Notes: generated from the sequence alone by a model not told the origin. Counted from the stretch's first letter, positions 52,938 to 62,456 are shown. The stretch is 64,000 nt of DNA from DATCMA01 sp036563645 (GCA_036563645.1 DATCMA010000009.1:1-64000); one strand, 5' to 3'. A program made the numbers and translations.

Positions 52938-53626
52938 TGCAGGACCGGTTTCCGGCTCGTGGGAACCTCCGCGTCCGGACGCCGGAGGTAGAGGGGGGTG
53001 AGGGGCTCACCGGGCGCCTTCGTGCGGATCCGCTCCGCGGCGAGGCGAACGAGGGCTTCCGCGGGTGGGTAACGCGGTTCCTCCCACACCGGAAGGCCGA
53101 GGACGTCGGCGTACCGGTGGGCGCCATCGCCGACCGCCGCACTGACTCCCCACTCGGCAGCGCGCGCGGCGACCACGGCGGGCCGGTCCACCGCGGGGTC
53201 GGTCACCCGCTGCCCGTCCGCGTACACCGCCCAGTAGACCTCGCGGCGACGCGCGTCCGTGGCGACCAGGATCCGCGCCGGCGCGTCCGCCGGTGCCGCG
53301 CGGCTGGCGGCCCAACCGATCGCGTCCAGGGAGCAGACCCCGTACGTCGGCACACCGACCGCGTGCCCGATGCTGGCCGCGGTGACCAGGCCTACCCGCA
53401 GCCCGGTGAACGGCCCCGGCCCTACCCCGGCGACGACCGCGGTGAGGTCCGTCGGCCGCGCCCCAGCCTCGGCGAGCACGTCGGCGACCGCGGGCGCGAG
53501 CAGCTCGCCGTGGGCTCGGGAGTCGACCGCGCATCGGTGGGCACGCAGGACAACGTCCCCGGTGGTCACCTGCGCGATCGCCGCGGTGATCGCCGGAGTT
53601 GAGGAGTCCACCGCCAGTACGAGCAC
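52934..53626 (-). CDS. tsaB: t6A biosynthesis protein TsaB
   Basis: A 230-residue ASKHA-fold partner of TsaD (inactive paralogue, formerly YeaZ). It begins MLVLAVDSSTPAITAAI and contains the conserved VVAGVGPGPFTGLRVGLVTA segment near residue 65. It forms the TsaB-TsaD-TsaE complex that builds t6A. Its stop overlaps the rimI start by 4 nt, and ung lies 9 nt upstream. Confidence 0.93.
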   Translation of the reverse strand: MLVLAVDSSTPAITAAIAQVTTGDVVLRAHRCAVDSRAHGELLAPAVADVLAEAGARPTDLTAVVAGVGPGPFTGLRVGLVTAASIGHAVGVPTYGVCSLDAIGWAASRAAPADAPARILVATDARRREVYWAVYADGQRVTDPAVDRPAVVAARAAEWGVSAAVGDGAHRYADVLGLPVWEEPRYPPAEALVRLAAERIRTKAPGEPLTPLYLRRPDAEVPTSRKPVLQ

Positions 53627-53635
53627 GGTAAGACC

Positions 53636-54400
53636 CTATCCGGAGCGGGTCGCCGCCTCGCGGGGCGGACCCGTCGCGAGAGGACGGGTCGACGGGCCCT
53701 CACGCGGCGCACCGAGCCCAGTCGATCGTGGGGAGGCCGCGTCGGCGAGGGCCTTGTTCGTGGCGCTGAACGGGCGGCTCCCGAGGAAGCCCCGCGGATT
53801 GAGCGGGCTGGGGTGCCCCGCCTCCAGCACCACGTGCGCCGGGTTCGTGATCAGGTCGCGTTTCCGGCGGGCGTAGCCACCCCACAGGAGGAACACCACC
53901 CGACGCGTGAAGGCGTTCACCGCTTTGATCGTGGCGTCGGTGAACGCCTCCCACCCCTTGCCCGCGTGTGAGTTCGGCGCTCCCTCGCGGACCGTCAGCA
54001 CCGCGTTGAGCAGGAGCACCCCCTGCCGCGCCCACCCGCTCAAGTCACCGCTGCGCGGCGGCGGCACCCCCACGTCGTCGGCGAGTTCCTTGAAGATGTT
54101 GCGCAGAGAGGGCGGCACCCGTACCCCGTCGCGCACGCTGAAGCTGAGGCCGTGCGCCAAACCCGGCCGATGGTAGGGGTCTTGACCGAGGAGGACCACC
54201 CGGCAGGCCTCCGGCGGGCAGAGGCGGTAGGCGGTAAACAGGTCGGGCAACGGGGGGTAGACCGGCCCCGCGGCGTACTCCGCGGCGACGAACCGGCCGA
54301 GCCGCGCGGTGACGGCCAGGTCGAGGTAGGGCGTCATGACAGCGGCCCACTCCGGCGGCAGCATCGCCACCAGGTCGAGCGCTGGGGTATCCGACGGCAT
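53636..54400 (-). CDS. ung: Uracil-DNA glycosylase, family 1
   Basis: A 254-residue base-excision repair enzyme. It has the water-activating motif GQDPYHRPGLAHGLSFSV, the uracil-binding segment QGVLLLNAVLTVREG, and the Leu-intercalation motif HPSPLNPRGFLGSRPFSATN. The Pro/Arg-rich tail after residue ~225 is extra. GGGAG sits five nt from the ATG at 54400. The gene lies inside the tsaE-tsaB interval with only 9 nt to tsaB and 70 nt from tsaE, so it is co-transcribed with t6A genes, an unusual position. Confidence 0.93.
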   Translation of the reverse strand: MPSDTPALDLVAMLPPEWAAVMTPYLDLAVTARLGRFVAAEYAAGPVYPPLPDLFTAYRLCPPEACRVVLLGQDPYHRPGLAHGLSFSVRDGVRVPPSLRNIFKELADDVGVPPPRSGDLSGWARQGVLLLNAVLTVREGAPNSHAGKGWEAFTDATIKAVNAFTRRVVFLLWGGYARRKRDLITNPAHVVLEAGHPSPLNPRGFLGSRPFSATNKALADAASPRSTGLGAPREGPSTRPLATGPPREAATRSG

Positions 54401-54470
54401 GGCTTCTCCCGGGGTCGGGGTGTGTCGCTGCCGCACTGTAGGCGGCGGGTTTCCCCACCCCGCCGCCGGG

Positions 54471-54953
54471 TCAGCCGAGTGCCGCGAGCCGCCCCGCCCA
54501 GTCCCCGCCGTGGGGTTCCAGCTCCACGCGCCGCGTGTCGTCGTCACGCCGATCGATGCGGACCCGCAGGTGGGCGTCGGCGAGCTGCTCCACGATCCCC
54601 TCGCCCCACTCCACCACGACCACCGACTCGTCGATGACCGCGTCCAGGTCGAGATCGTCAATCTCGGCGCGGGGGTCGGCGGTCGCCCCCAGTCGGTACG
54701 CGTCGACGTGCACCAGTGGCACCCGACCGCCCCGTGCCGGGTCGGGGCGGTGGACCCGGGCGATGACGAAGGTCGGCGAGGTGATCTCGCCGTGTACTCC
54801 CATGCCCGCTCCGATGCCCTGCACCAGCGTGGTCTTTCCGGCCCCCAGCGGACCGGTCAGCACCAGCAGGTCGCCGCCGCGCAGCAGCGCGCCGAGCCGC
54901 CGACCGAACGCGTGGGTGTCCGCAACCGTGGGCAGCTCCACCGCCAAGCTCAT
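54471..54953 (-). CDS. tsaE: t6A biosynthesis ATPase TsaE
   Basis: A 160-residue P-loop ATPase (YjeE) needed for t6A synthesis with TsaB and TsaD. Walker A is LTGPLGAGKTTLVQGIGAGM. The conserved ITSPTFVIA and the DAYRLG and VVVEWGEG motifs follow. Its start overlaps the hydrolase stop by ATGA. Length is normal. Confidence 0.93.
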   Translation of the reverse strand: MSLAVELPTVADTHAFGRRLGALLRGGDLLVLTGPLGAGKTTLVQGIGAGMGVHGEITSPTFVIARVHRPDPARGGRVPLVHVDAYRLGATADPRAEIDDLDLDAVIDESVVVVEWGEGIVEQLADAHLRVRIDRRDDDTRRVELEPHGGDWAGRLAALG

Positions 54954-56071
54954 ACCGTGATCTTCTCCAGGAAATCGAAGAGCGCTCGGTTGACCTCGTC
55001 GCTGTGTTCCAGCATCACCATGTGCCCACTGCCCGGGACCGTCACGAACTCCGCATCCCGGAGACGACGCACGATCTCCTCGGAGTGGGCCACCGGGGTG
55101 ATGGCGTCCTTCTCCCCCACGATCACCAGGGTGGGAATCCGGCGAAGCGCCGCTAGCGCCGGGTACCGGGCGTGAGCGGCGAGGGTCCGCAGGTACCCGA
55201 CGATCGTCTCGAGGGACGTCCGCGTGATGAGGCGCTCCACGTAGGAGACGAGTGACGGGCTCGGGCGCTTGTCTCCGAAGGCGTAGCGGCGGGTGAGCAA
55301 CCAGGCCACATCGGAGGTGGTGGCCCGCGCCCGCTCGATGACGGGACTGGTCAGCCGGGTGGCGTTGCGGACCACCGGCAGCAGCGGGGTACCGATCCGA
55401 CTGGCGAACCCAGAAATCCCGAACCGAGACTCCTCGATCAGCCGGGCGGAGGTGGCCATCAGCACCGCCCCGACGACTCGGTCGCCGACGAGCTCGGGGA
55501 AGCGCTCGGCGAACGCCATGATGGTCATGCCCCCCATCGAATGTCCGATGAGGACAACCGGGTCGTCGGGCACGACCGCGTCGAGCACCGCGCGCAGCGC
55601 CTCGCCGAGCGCGGACAGGTCGTACTCGCCGGCGCGCAGCGCCCCGGACCGGCCGTGGCCGGGCTGGTCGTAGAAGACCATGCGGTACTCATCGCGCCGG
55701 CTCAGCTCCTTCCGCTGGAAGTGGAAGGTGCCCATGTCGAGGCAGTAGCCGTGCACGAAGACGAGCGTCGGCCTGCGTCGCGCCGGGGCGTCCGCACGGC
55801 CGCGCGGGTGGCGCGCCCGCGGATCGACGACCTCCACGTAGAGCTCGACTCCGTCGGGGGTGGTCACCGTCCGACGCTCGTCACACGGCAACTCGCCGAA
55901 GCGCTCCCCGGCGTGGCGGTCGTGGATGTCCCGCTTCGACCGCCGCACGAGGGCGCGCTCGACGGCGACACCAGCGGCGACACCAGCGGCGGCGAGACCC
56001 GCGACCGCGCCGGCGATGCCGAACTTCCGCGCCCGGCGGCTGGCGCCGGAGCGCTCCCCCGTCCCGCTCAT
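54950..56071 (-). CDS. Alpha/beta hydrolase of the alr-tsaE operon
   Basis: A 373-residue protein with an N-terminal membrane anchor (residues ~17-40, AVAGLAAAGVAAGVAVE). An alpha/beta hydrolase fold follows: oxyanion HGYCLDMG, nucleophile elbow LIGHSMGGMTI, and a catalytic His in GSGHMVMLEHSD. Genes of this type sit between alr and tsaE in many actinobacteria, but the substrate is unknown. It overlaps both alr and tsaE by 4 nt. Confidence 0.88.
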   Translation of the reverse strand: MSGTGERSGASRRARKFGIAGAVAGLAAAGVAAGVAVERALVRRSKRDIHDRHAGERFGELPCDERRTVTTPDGVELYVEVVDPRARHPRGRADAPARRRPTLVFVHGYCLDMGTFHFQRKELSRRDEYRMVFYDQPGHGRSGALRAGEYDLSALGEALRAVLDAVVPDDPVVLIGHSMGGMTIMAFAERFPELVGDRVVGAVLMATSARLIEESRFGISGFASRIGTPLLPVVRNATRLTSPVIERARATTSDVAWLLTRRYAFGDKRPSPSLVSYVERLITRTSLETIVGYLRTLAAHARYPALAALRRIPTLVIVGEKDAITPVAHSEEIVRRLRDAEFVTVPGSGHMVMLEHSDEVNRALFDFLEKITV

Positions 56072-57186
56072 GCGCCCGCGCCGTCGTAGACCCGCGCCAC
56101 GCGGATCCCCCCGAACCGGGTGACGATCTCGTAGTTGATGGTGTTCAGCGCGGCGGCCCAGTCGTCGGCGGTGGGTTCGCCGTTGCGGCCACTGCCGAAG
56201 AAGACCACCACGTCACCGGGGGCGACCGGGTCATCCCCGCAGTCGATGACCACTTGGTCCATGCACACCCGTCCGGCGATCCGCCGAATCCGCCCCCCGA
56301 TCTGCACCGGCGCGACGTTGGAGGCGTGCCGGGGGATTCCGTCGGCGTAGCCCACCGGCACCACCGCCAGCGTCGTCTCCCGCTCGGTGTAGTACGTGTG
56401 CCCGTACGACACGCCGGTGCCCGCCGGTACGCGCTTGGTGAGCATGACGCGGGCGCGCGCGGTCATCGCCGCCCGAAGCCCGAAGTCCCGCCCCGGAATG
56501 GGGGTCAGCCCATAGATGGCGATGCCGGGCCGGACCAGGTCGAAGTGGGTATCCGGACGGGTCAGCGTGGCCGCGGAGTTCGCCAGGTGCCGGTAGCGCG
56601 GGCGGACGCCATGCCGCTCGGCGACCTCCACCGCCTCCCGAAACACCGAAATCTGTCGATCAATGGTCGGGTGGGTCGGCGCGTCCGCATATACCAGGTG
56701 GCTCCAGATCCCCACCACCTCGACCGTGCCGTCGCTCTGCGCCTTCGCGGCTGCCTCGACCAGCGCCGGCCAGTCCTGCGGGGTCGCTCCGCCCCGTGAC
56801 AGGCCCGTGTCGACCTTGAGGTGCACCCGGGCGGGTCGGCCCACGCGCTCCGCCGCCGCCACCAGCTCCCCGAGCAGCCCGACACTCCCCGCGCCCAGGT
56901 CGATGCCCGCCTCGATCCCGTCGTGGAGCGGCAAGCCGGGGACGAGCAGCCACGCCAGCACGGGAGCGGCGATACCAGCGCGGCGCAGGGTGAGCGCCTC
57001 GTCGAGGGTGCACACGCCGAGCCAATCCGCGCCCGCGTCCAGCGCCGCGCGCGCGACGGGCACCATGCCGTGCCCGTAGCCGTCGGCCTTGACTACCGCC
57101 ATCAGCTCGGCGGTCGTGCTGGCGCGCAACCGGGTGACGTTCTCCCGGATCGCGTCCAGATCCACGCGCACCTCAGCCTGCCACAT
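56068..57186 (-). CDS. alr: Alanine racemase
   Basis: A 372-residue PLP enzyme producing D-alanine for peptidoglycan. The PLP lysine lies in MAVVKADGYGHGMVPVARAA. The catalytic Tyr is expected in the C-terminal domain at PAGTGVSYGHTYYTERETTL. The motif CMDQVVIDCGD is typical. It overlaps the hydrolase gene and follows nnrDE by 28 nt in a co-directional cell-wall precursor cluster. Confidence 0.95.
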   Translation of the reverse strand: MWQAEVRVDLDAIRENVTRLRASTTAELMAVVKADGYGHGMVPVARAALDAGADWLGVCTLDEALTLRRAGIAAPVLAWLLVPGLPLHDGIEAGIDLGAGSVGLLGELVAAAERVGRPARVHLKVDTGLSRGGATPQDWPALVEAAAKAQSDGTVEVVGIWSHLVYADAPTHPTIDRQISVFREAVEVAERHGVRPRYRHLANSAATLTRPDTHFDLVRPGIAIYGLTPIPGRDFGLRAAMTARARVMLTKRVPAGTGVSYGHTYYTERETTLAVVPVGYADGIPRHASNVAPVQIGGRIRRIAGRVCMDQVVIDCGDDPVAPGDVVVFFGSGRNGEPTADDWAAALNTINYEIVTRFGGIRVARVYDGAGA

Positions 57187-57214
57187 GGGGCCAGCCTACT
57201 GACCAACGCGCCGC

Positions 57215-58678
57215 TCACCGGGGCACGACCGCGCGCAGCGCCTCCGCGACCTCCGTCGCCGTCACCGCGCCACGCTGGGCGGCTGCCTGACCGGCCAGCC
57301 CGTGCAGGTACGCCGCGGCCACCGCCGCCCGCTCCGGCGCCAGCCCGGCGGCGAGCAGGGAGCCGAGCAGCCCCGCGAGGACGTCGCCGGTGCCACCGGT
57401 GGCGAGCGCCGGAGTGCCGGTGGGGTTGGCGTACGCCCGACCGTCCGGCGTCGCCACGATCGTGCGGTGCCCCTTGAGCAGCACGGTCACGGTCAGCTCC
57501 GCGGCGAGCGCGCGCGCCGCGGCGACCCGGTCGGACCCGGGTGGTTCCCCCGCCAACCGGGCGAACTCTCGATCGTGCGGTGTGATCACGACGGGCGCCT
57601 CGCGCCGACGGACGAGCGCGAGGAGGTCGCGATCGCGCAGGAGGGTCAACGCGTCGGCGTCGAGGACCACCGGCACCGGTGTGGCGAGGACGTCGCGCAA
57701 CTCCGTCTCCGCGACCGCGTCCAGGCCGAGCCCTGCGCCGCACACCCAGGCCTGCACCCGCCCCGCCTGCGCCACCCGCTCGGTCGCGACCACCGATGGG
57801 TACCGCTGGAGCACCTGGGCGGCGGCTCCGCCGGCGTACCGCACCAGCCCGGTCGGGCCGGCGAGCGCGCCACCGACCGAGAGCACCGCGGCGCCGGGGT
57901 AGGTCGCCGAGCCCGTCGCCAGCCCCACCACCCCCCGGCGGTACTTCTCCGTCGAGGGGTCGAGCCGCGGCCACCACGCCCGCACGTCCGCCCAGTCCGG
58001 CACCTGCACCGCCGGCTCGCTCCTCAGCCAGGGGCCGAGTCCAATGTCGACGAGGTCGACGTGCCCCGCGTGCACCGCCCCCGGACCCACGACGAGCGCC
58101 GGCTTGAGACAGCCAAAGGTGACCGTGACGTCCGCGCGCACCGCGGTCACCTCACCGGGACCCGCCGGCGGGACGTGCCCGGTGTCGACCTCGACGCCGC
58201 TGGGGACGTCCACCGCGACCACGACCGGCCGCCCGCCACCGCGGGCGCGCAGCTCCTCCAGCCTGGCCACCACGGCGGCCGCCGCGGGACGCAGCCCGCC
58301 GGTGCCACCGATGCCGACGATCCCGTCGATGACCAGGTCCGCCCGCTCGGGCACGGTGTCCACCGTGCGCCCACCGGCCGCGCGCAGCGCCGCCAACGCC
58401 TGAGCGTCCACCCGCTCGGGGGCGAGGAGCAGCGCGGACACCGCGGCACCGCGCGCGGCGAGCCGCGCGCCGGCGTACAGCGCGTCACCGCCGTTGTTGC
58501 CCGCGCCGACCACCAGCAGCACGCGGGCGCCGTAGACACCGCCGGTATCCGCGAGGAGCAGCGCGCAGCGACGGGCGAGTCCGGAGGCGGCGCGCTGCAT
58601 GAGCGTCCCGGCCGGCAGAGTCGCCATCAGCTCCGCTTCGGCGGCCCGGATATCAGCCGCCCGCCACGCACCCCTCAC
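57215..58678 (-). CDS. Bifunctional NAD(P)HX epimerase/ADP-dependent NAD(P)HX dehydratase
   Basis: A 487-residue metabolite-repair enzyme. The N-terminal YjeF_N epimerase domain (residues ~1-210) has VLLVVGAGNNGGDALYAGAR and DLVIDGIVGIGGTGGLR. The C-terminal ribokinase-like dehydratase shows KYRRGVVGLATGSATYPGAA, VVITPHDREFARLAG and the nucleotide motif ATGGTGDVLAGLLG. It restores hydrated NADH/NADPH. The gene lies between acpS and alr, as in many actinobacteria. Confidence 0.94.
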   Translation of the reverse strand: MRGAWRAADIRAAEAELMATLPAGTLMQRAASGLARRCALLLADTGGVYGARVLLVVGAGNNGGDALYAGARLAARGAAVSALLLAPERVDAQALAALRAAGGRTVDTVPERADLVIDGIVGIGGTGGLRPAAAAVVARLEELRARGGGRPVVVAVDVPSGVEVDTGHVPPAGPGEVTAVRADVTVTFGCLKPALVVGPGAVHAGHVDLVDIGLGPWLRSEPAVQVPDWADVRAWWPRLDPSTEKYRRGVVGLATGSATYPGAAVLSVGGALAGPTGLVRYAGGAAAQVLQRYPSVVATERVAQAGRVQAWVCGAGLGLDAVAETELRDVLATPVPVVLDADALTLLRDRDLLALVRRREAPVVITPHDREFARLAGEPPGSDRVAAARALAAELTVTVLLKGHRTIVATPDGRAYANPTGTPALATGGTGDVLAGLLGSLLAAGLAPERAAVAAAYLHGLAGQAAAQRGAVTATEVAEALRAVVPR

Positions 58679-58688
58679 CGGATCCCCC

Positions 58689-59066
58689 TCATCGCGCGTC
58701 CCCCTCCGCCACCACCATGGCCGACGCGATCCCGCCGTCGTGGGACAGCGACAGGTGCCACCGGGTGATCCCGCGTTCCGCCGCGGCGTCCGCGACCGTG
58801 CCGGAGACCGTCAGCCATGGGCGGCCGTCCGGATCCGTGACGATCTCGCAGTCGTGCCAGCGGAGCCCGGCCGGAGCCCCGAGGGCTTTGGCGACTGCTT
58901 CCTTGGCCGCGAAGCGCGCGGCGAGTGACTCAGGCGAGCGGGGGTTGCCCGAGGCGGTGTAGCGCTCCGCCTCCGTGAAGAGTCGATCGGCGAGCAGCGG
59001 AGTGCGGGCCAGGGCGCGAGCAAACCGCTCGACCAGCACGACATCGATGCCGACAGCCACGATCAC
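58689..59066 (-). CDS. acpS: Holo-[acyl-carrier-protein] synthase
   Basis: A 125-residue trimeric phosphopantetheinyl transferase. It has the Mg-binding VGIDVVLVERFARAL at the start and RFAAKEAVAKALGAP in the middle, with LSLSHDGGIASAMVV near the end. It converts apo-ACP to holo-ACP for fatty acid synthesis. It is 10 nt upstream of nnrDE and 80 nt after glmS. Confidence 0.94.
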   Translation of the reverse strand: MIVAVGIDVVLVERFARALARTPLLADRLFTEAERYTASGNPRSPESLAARFAAKEAVAKALGAPAGLRWHDCEIVTDPDGRPWLTVSGTVADAAAERGITRWHLSLSHDGGIASAMVVAEGDAR

Positions 59067-59146
59067 CGGCTCAGAGTATCGTCGCCCGCTGTACGGCGAT
59101 ATGCCGCCGGCGCCTCACCTCACTCCGCTGTCTCTCCCCTCGTCCG

Positions 59147-61054
59147 TCACTCCACTGTCACCGACTTCGCCAGGTTGCGCGGCTGGTCGACGTCGTGTCC
59201 GCGGGCCGCGGCGATCTCGCACGCGAGGACCTGCAACGGGACCGTGGTCACCAGCGGCGCGAGCAGGGTCGGCGTCCGCGGCACGTAGATCAGGTGGTCG
59301 GCGAAGGGCACCACCGCCTCATCGCCCTCCTCGGCGATCACGATGGTGCGCGCTCCCCGGGCCCGAATCTCCTGAATATTTGAGACGGTCTTGTCGTGCA
59401 GCACGCCCCGACCGGCGGGCGACGGCACGATGCAGACCACGGGCGTGCCGTGATCGATCAGGGCGATCGGCCCGTGCTTCAGCTCCCCAGCGGCGAAGCC
59501 CTCGGCGTGCATGTAGGCGAGCTCCTTGAGCTTGAGCGCGCCCTCCAGCGCGACCGGGTAACCGACGTGCCGTCCGATGAACAGCACCTGCGAGGCGGTA
59601 CTCAGGTCGCGGGCCAGCTCCCGCACCGGATCCATCGAGTCCAGGACCCGCTTCACCTTCTCCGGCATCGCCCGGAGCTGGTCGACGACCGCGGCCACCT
59701 CGTCGGCGTACTTGATGCCGCGCACCTGCGCCAGGTGCAGGCCGATCAAGTAGCAGGCGACGAGCTGCGTGAGGAACGCCTTCGTGGAGGCGACGGCGAT
59801 CTCAGGCCCGCCGTGGGTGTAGAGCACTGCGTCCGACTCCCGGGGGATGCTGGAGCCGTTGGTGTTGCAGATGGCCAACACCCGCGCCTTCTGCGTCTTG
59901 GCGTGCCGGACCGCCATCAGCGTGTCCATCGTCTCGCCCGACTGCGAGATCGCCAGCACCAAAGTGGAGCGGTCGAGCACCGGGTCGCGGTAGCGGAACT
60001 CGCTCGCCAGCTCCACCTCGCACGGGATGCGGGTCCAGTGCTCGATGGCGTACTTGGCGACCAGCCCCGAGTGGTACGCGGTGCCGCAGGCGACGATGAA
60101 GACTTTGTCGACGTCGCGGAGATCCTCGTCGCTGAGGCGGACCTCGTCGAGCGCGATCTCGCCGTTGGGGGTGAGCCGGCCGAGCAACGTGTCGGCCACC
60201 GCCTGCGGCTGCTCGGCGATTTCCTTGAGCATGAAGTAGTCGTAGCCGCCCTTTTCGGCCGCTGACGCGTCCCAGTCCACGTAGAAGTCGCGCCCGACGG
60301 CGGGCTGCCCGTCGAAGTCGGTGATCTCGATGCTGTCCGGGGTGATCAGCACGATCTGGTCTTGACCGATCTCGACCGCGTCCCGGGTGTGCTCGATGAA
60401 CGCGGTGACGTCGCTCGCCAGGAAGTGCTCCCCCTTGCCTCGGCCGATGACGAGCGGCGAGTTCCGTCGCGCGCCGACGATCGCGTGCGGAATCCGGGCG
60501 TCGATCGCGAGCAGGGTGAACGCGCCCTCGAGGCGACGGCAGACCTGCTGCATCGCGGTGGCGAGCAGCTTCGGCGAATCCGGCTCACCCCTGGCCCGCA
60601 GCTCGGCGAGGGCCGCGGCGAGGAGGTGCGCGACGCACTCCGTGTCGGTGTCGCTCACGAACTCGATGCCGTCTTCCTCGAGTTCCGCGCGCAGCTCGGC
60701 GAAGTTCTCGATGATGCCGTTGTGGATGACCGCCACGTTTCCGTCGGCGGAGACGTGCGGGTGGGCGTTGCGGTCCGTGGGCGCGCCGTGCGTCGCCCAG
60801 CGGGTGTGGCCGATGCCACTCGTGCCGTCCGCGATGCTGATCTCACCGTCCGACGTGCCACACCCGAAACGTGCGTCGCCGAGCGCCTTCTCGAGGTTGG
60901 CGAGCTTGCCGGCGCGCTTCTCGGTCCGCAACGTGTTGCCGCAGGCGATCGCCACGCCCGCTGAGTCGTAGCCCCGGTATTCAAGCCGCCGCAGGCCGTC
61001 GAGCACGATGTTGAGCGCTGGCCGGGAGCCAACGTAACCCACGATTCCACACAT
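59147..61054 (-). CDS. glmS: Glucosamine-6-phosphate synthase (glutamine-hydrolysing)
   Basis: A 635-residue enzyme making GlcN-6-P from Fru-6-P and glutamine, the entry to UDP-GlcNAc. The N-terminal nucleophile is Cys2 in MCGIVGYVG; GHTRWATHGAPTDRNAHPH is the amidotransferase core. Two SIS isomerase domains follow (FIVACGTAYHSGLVAKYAIE, ISQSGETMDTL), and it ends NLAKSVTVE. The start at 61054 is dictated by the Cys2 requirement. A TATAGT -10-like hexamer on the reverse strand (61143-61148) may serve as its promoter. Confidence 0.96.
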   Translation of the reverse strand: MCGIVGYVGSRPALNIVLDGLRRLEYRGYDSAGVAIACGNTLRTEKRAGKLANLEKALGDARFGCGTSDGEISIADGTSGIGHTRWATHGAPTDRNAHPHVSADGNVAVIHNGIIENFAELRAELEEDGIEFVSDTDTECVAHLLAAALAELRARGEPDSPKLLATAMQQVCRRLEGAFTLLAIDARIPHAIVGARRNSPLVIGRGKGEHFLASDVTAFIEHTRDAVEIGQDQIVLITPDSIEITDFDGQPAVGRDFYVDWDASAAEKGGYDYFMLKEIAEQPQAVADTLLGRLTPNGEIALDEVRLSDEDLRDVDKVFIVACGTAYHSGLVAKYAIEHWTRIPCEVELASEFRYRDPVLDRSTLVLAISQSGETMDTLMAVRHAKTQKARVLAICNTNGSSIPRESDAVLYTHGGPEIAVASTKAFLTQLVACYLIGLHLAQVRGIKYADEVAAVVDQLRAMPEKVKRVLDSMDPVRELARDLSTASQVLFIGRHVGYPVALEGALKLKELAYMHAEGFAAGELKHGPIALIDHGTPVVCIVPSPAGRGVLHDKTVSNIQEIRARGARTIVIAEEGDEAVVPFADHLIYVPRTPTLLAPLVTTVPLQVLACEIAAARGHDVDQPRNLAKSVTVE

Positions 61055-61210
61055 GGCCGGCAGCGTATCGGACCGCGCAGCGAGCGTGCGCGAAAGTGGG
61101 CAATTCAATCACACCATGTGCGCGATTATGGGAAATAGATGGACTATACCGGCTAATTACTAGGACATTACGGTTTCCGGCACACCGCGAGAAACGTGAC
61201 GCGGTCCGAC

Positions 61211-61240
61211 ACGACATCCCCGGGACGGCCGCCCTAGGCT
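61211..61240 (+). promoter_or_regulatory. Promoter for a leaderless dapC message
   Basis: TAGGCT (61235-61240) is a -10-like hexamer positioned so that transcription would begin at or within a base of the GTG at 61247. ACGACA (61211-61216) lies 18 nt upstream as a weak -35. No Shine-Dalgarno is present. Confidence 0.5.
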
Positions 61241-61246
61241 GACGAC

Positions 61247-62434
61247 GTGACGTCGAGCGACGACCCCCTCGTACGCCGAATGCGTCCGTTCGGCACGACG
61301 ATCTTCGCTGAGATGTCCGCGCTCGCCGCGCGGACCCACGCGGTCAACCTCGGGCAAGGATTCCCCGACACCGACGGCCCACCGGAGATGCTCGCCGCCG
61401 CGGCGGAAGCGCTCCGCACCGGCCGTAACCAATACCCACCCGGCCCGGGGATTCCCGAGCTCCGCGCCGCGGTCGCCGAGCACCAGCGCCGCTTCTGGGG
61501 CCTCGCGTACGACCCCGACTCCGAGGTCTTGATCACCGCGGGCGCCACCGAGGCGATCGCGGCGGCGATCCTCGCCCTGTGCGAGCCGGGTGACGAGGTG
61601 GTCTGCTTCGAGCCGTACTACGACTCCTACGCCGCGTCCGTGACGCTCGCCCACGCGGTCCGTCGGCCGGTCACCCTCCGCCCCGGTGAGGACGGCCGCT
61701 ACCACGTCGACCCCGACGAGCTGCGGGCCGCCTTCACCGCGCGCACCCGGCTGCTGCTGCTCAACTCGCCGCACAACCCCACCGGCAAGGTCTTCACCCG
61801 CCACGAGCTCGCCCTCCTCGCCGAGCTGTGCCACGAGTACGACGTGTACGCGGTCACCGACGAGGTGTACGAACACCTCGTCTACACCGACGCCGCCGCG
61901 CCGCACCTGCCGCTGGCGACGTTCCCCGGTATGCGGGAGCGGACCTTGCGGATCTCCTCGGCCGGCAAGACGTTTTCCTGCACCGGCTGGAAGATCGGCT
62001 GGGTCAGCGGCCCGCCCCAGCTCGTCGCGGCCGTGCTGCGGGTCAAGCAGTTCCTGACCTACGTCAACGGCGCCCCCTTCCAGCCCGCCGTCGCCGTCGC
62101 GCTCGGCTTGCCGGACAGCTACTTCACCCGATTCCGGGATGAGTTGCAGGCGCGCCGCGACCAGTTGATCGCCGGCTTGACCGACGCGGGCTTCCGCGTG
62201 TTCCGGCCCGAGGGGACGTACTTCGTCACCGCCGACATCTCGCCCCTCGGCGGGCGCGATGGGGTCGAGTTCTGCCGCACGCTGCCCGAGCGCTGCGGCG
62301 TGGTCGCGGTGCCGACCCAGGTCTTCTACGACAACCCGGAGGCCGGGCGGCGGCTGGTGCGCTTCGCGTTCTGCAAACGTCCGGAGGTCCTCGACGAGGC
62401 GGCGCGCCGCCTGCGCGCCGCCTTCCGGAGCTGA
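61247..62434 (+). CDS. dapC: Class I/II aminotransferase, N-succinyldiaminopimelate aminotransferase-like
   Basis: A 395-residue PLP enzyme very close in motif layout to mycobacterial DapC (lysine/mDAP pathway). It has MRPFGTTIFAEMSALA, VNLGQGFPDTDGPPEML, NQYPPGPG, LLNSPHNPTGKVFTRHEL and the PLP lysine in RISSAGKTFSCTGWKIGW. Related enzymes also act as kynurenine or methionine aminotransferases, so the physiological substrate is inferred. The gene is divergent from glmS and probably leaderless. Confidence 0.85.
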   Translation: MTSSDDPLVRRMRPFGTTIFAEMSALAARTHAVNLGQGFPDTDGPPEMLAAAAEALRTGRNQYPPGPGIPELRAAVAEHQRRFWGLAYDPDSEVLITAGATEAIAAAILALCEPGDEVVCFEPYYDSYAASVTLAHAVRRPVTLRPGEDGRYHVDPDELRAAFTARTRLLLLNSPHNPTGKVFTRHELALLAELCHEYDVYAVTDEVYEHLVYTDAAAPHLPLATFPGMRERTLRISSAGKTFSCTGWKIGWVSGPPQLVAAVLRVKQFLTYVNGAPFQPAVAVALGLPDSYFTRFRDELQARRDQLIAGLTDAGFRVFRPEGTYFVTADISPLGGRDGVEFCRTLPERCGVVAVPTQVFYDNPEAGRRLVRFAFCKRPEVLDEAARRLRAAFRS

Positions 62435-62456
62435 CCGGCCGGCTCGCGCCGGCCGG
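62435..62456. terminator. Convergent hairpin between dapC and glmM
   Basis: A 9-bp perfect stem (62435-62443 with 62448-62456) with a 4-nt loop starts right after the dapC stop and precedes the glmM stop at 62472. It can serve both. Confidence 0.65.
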
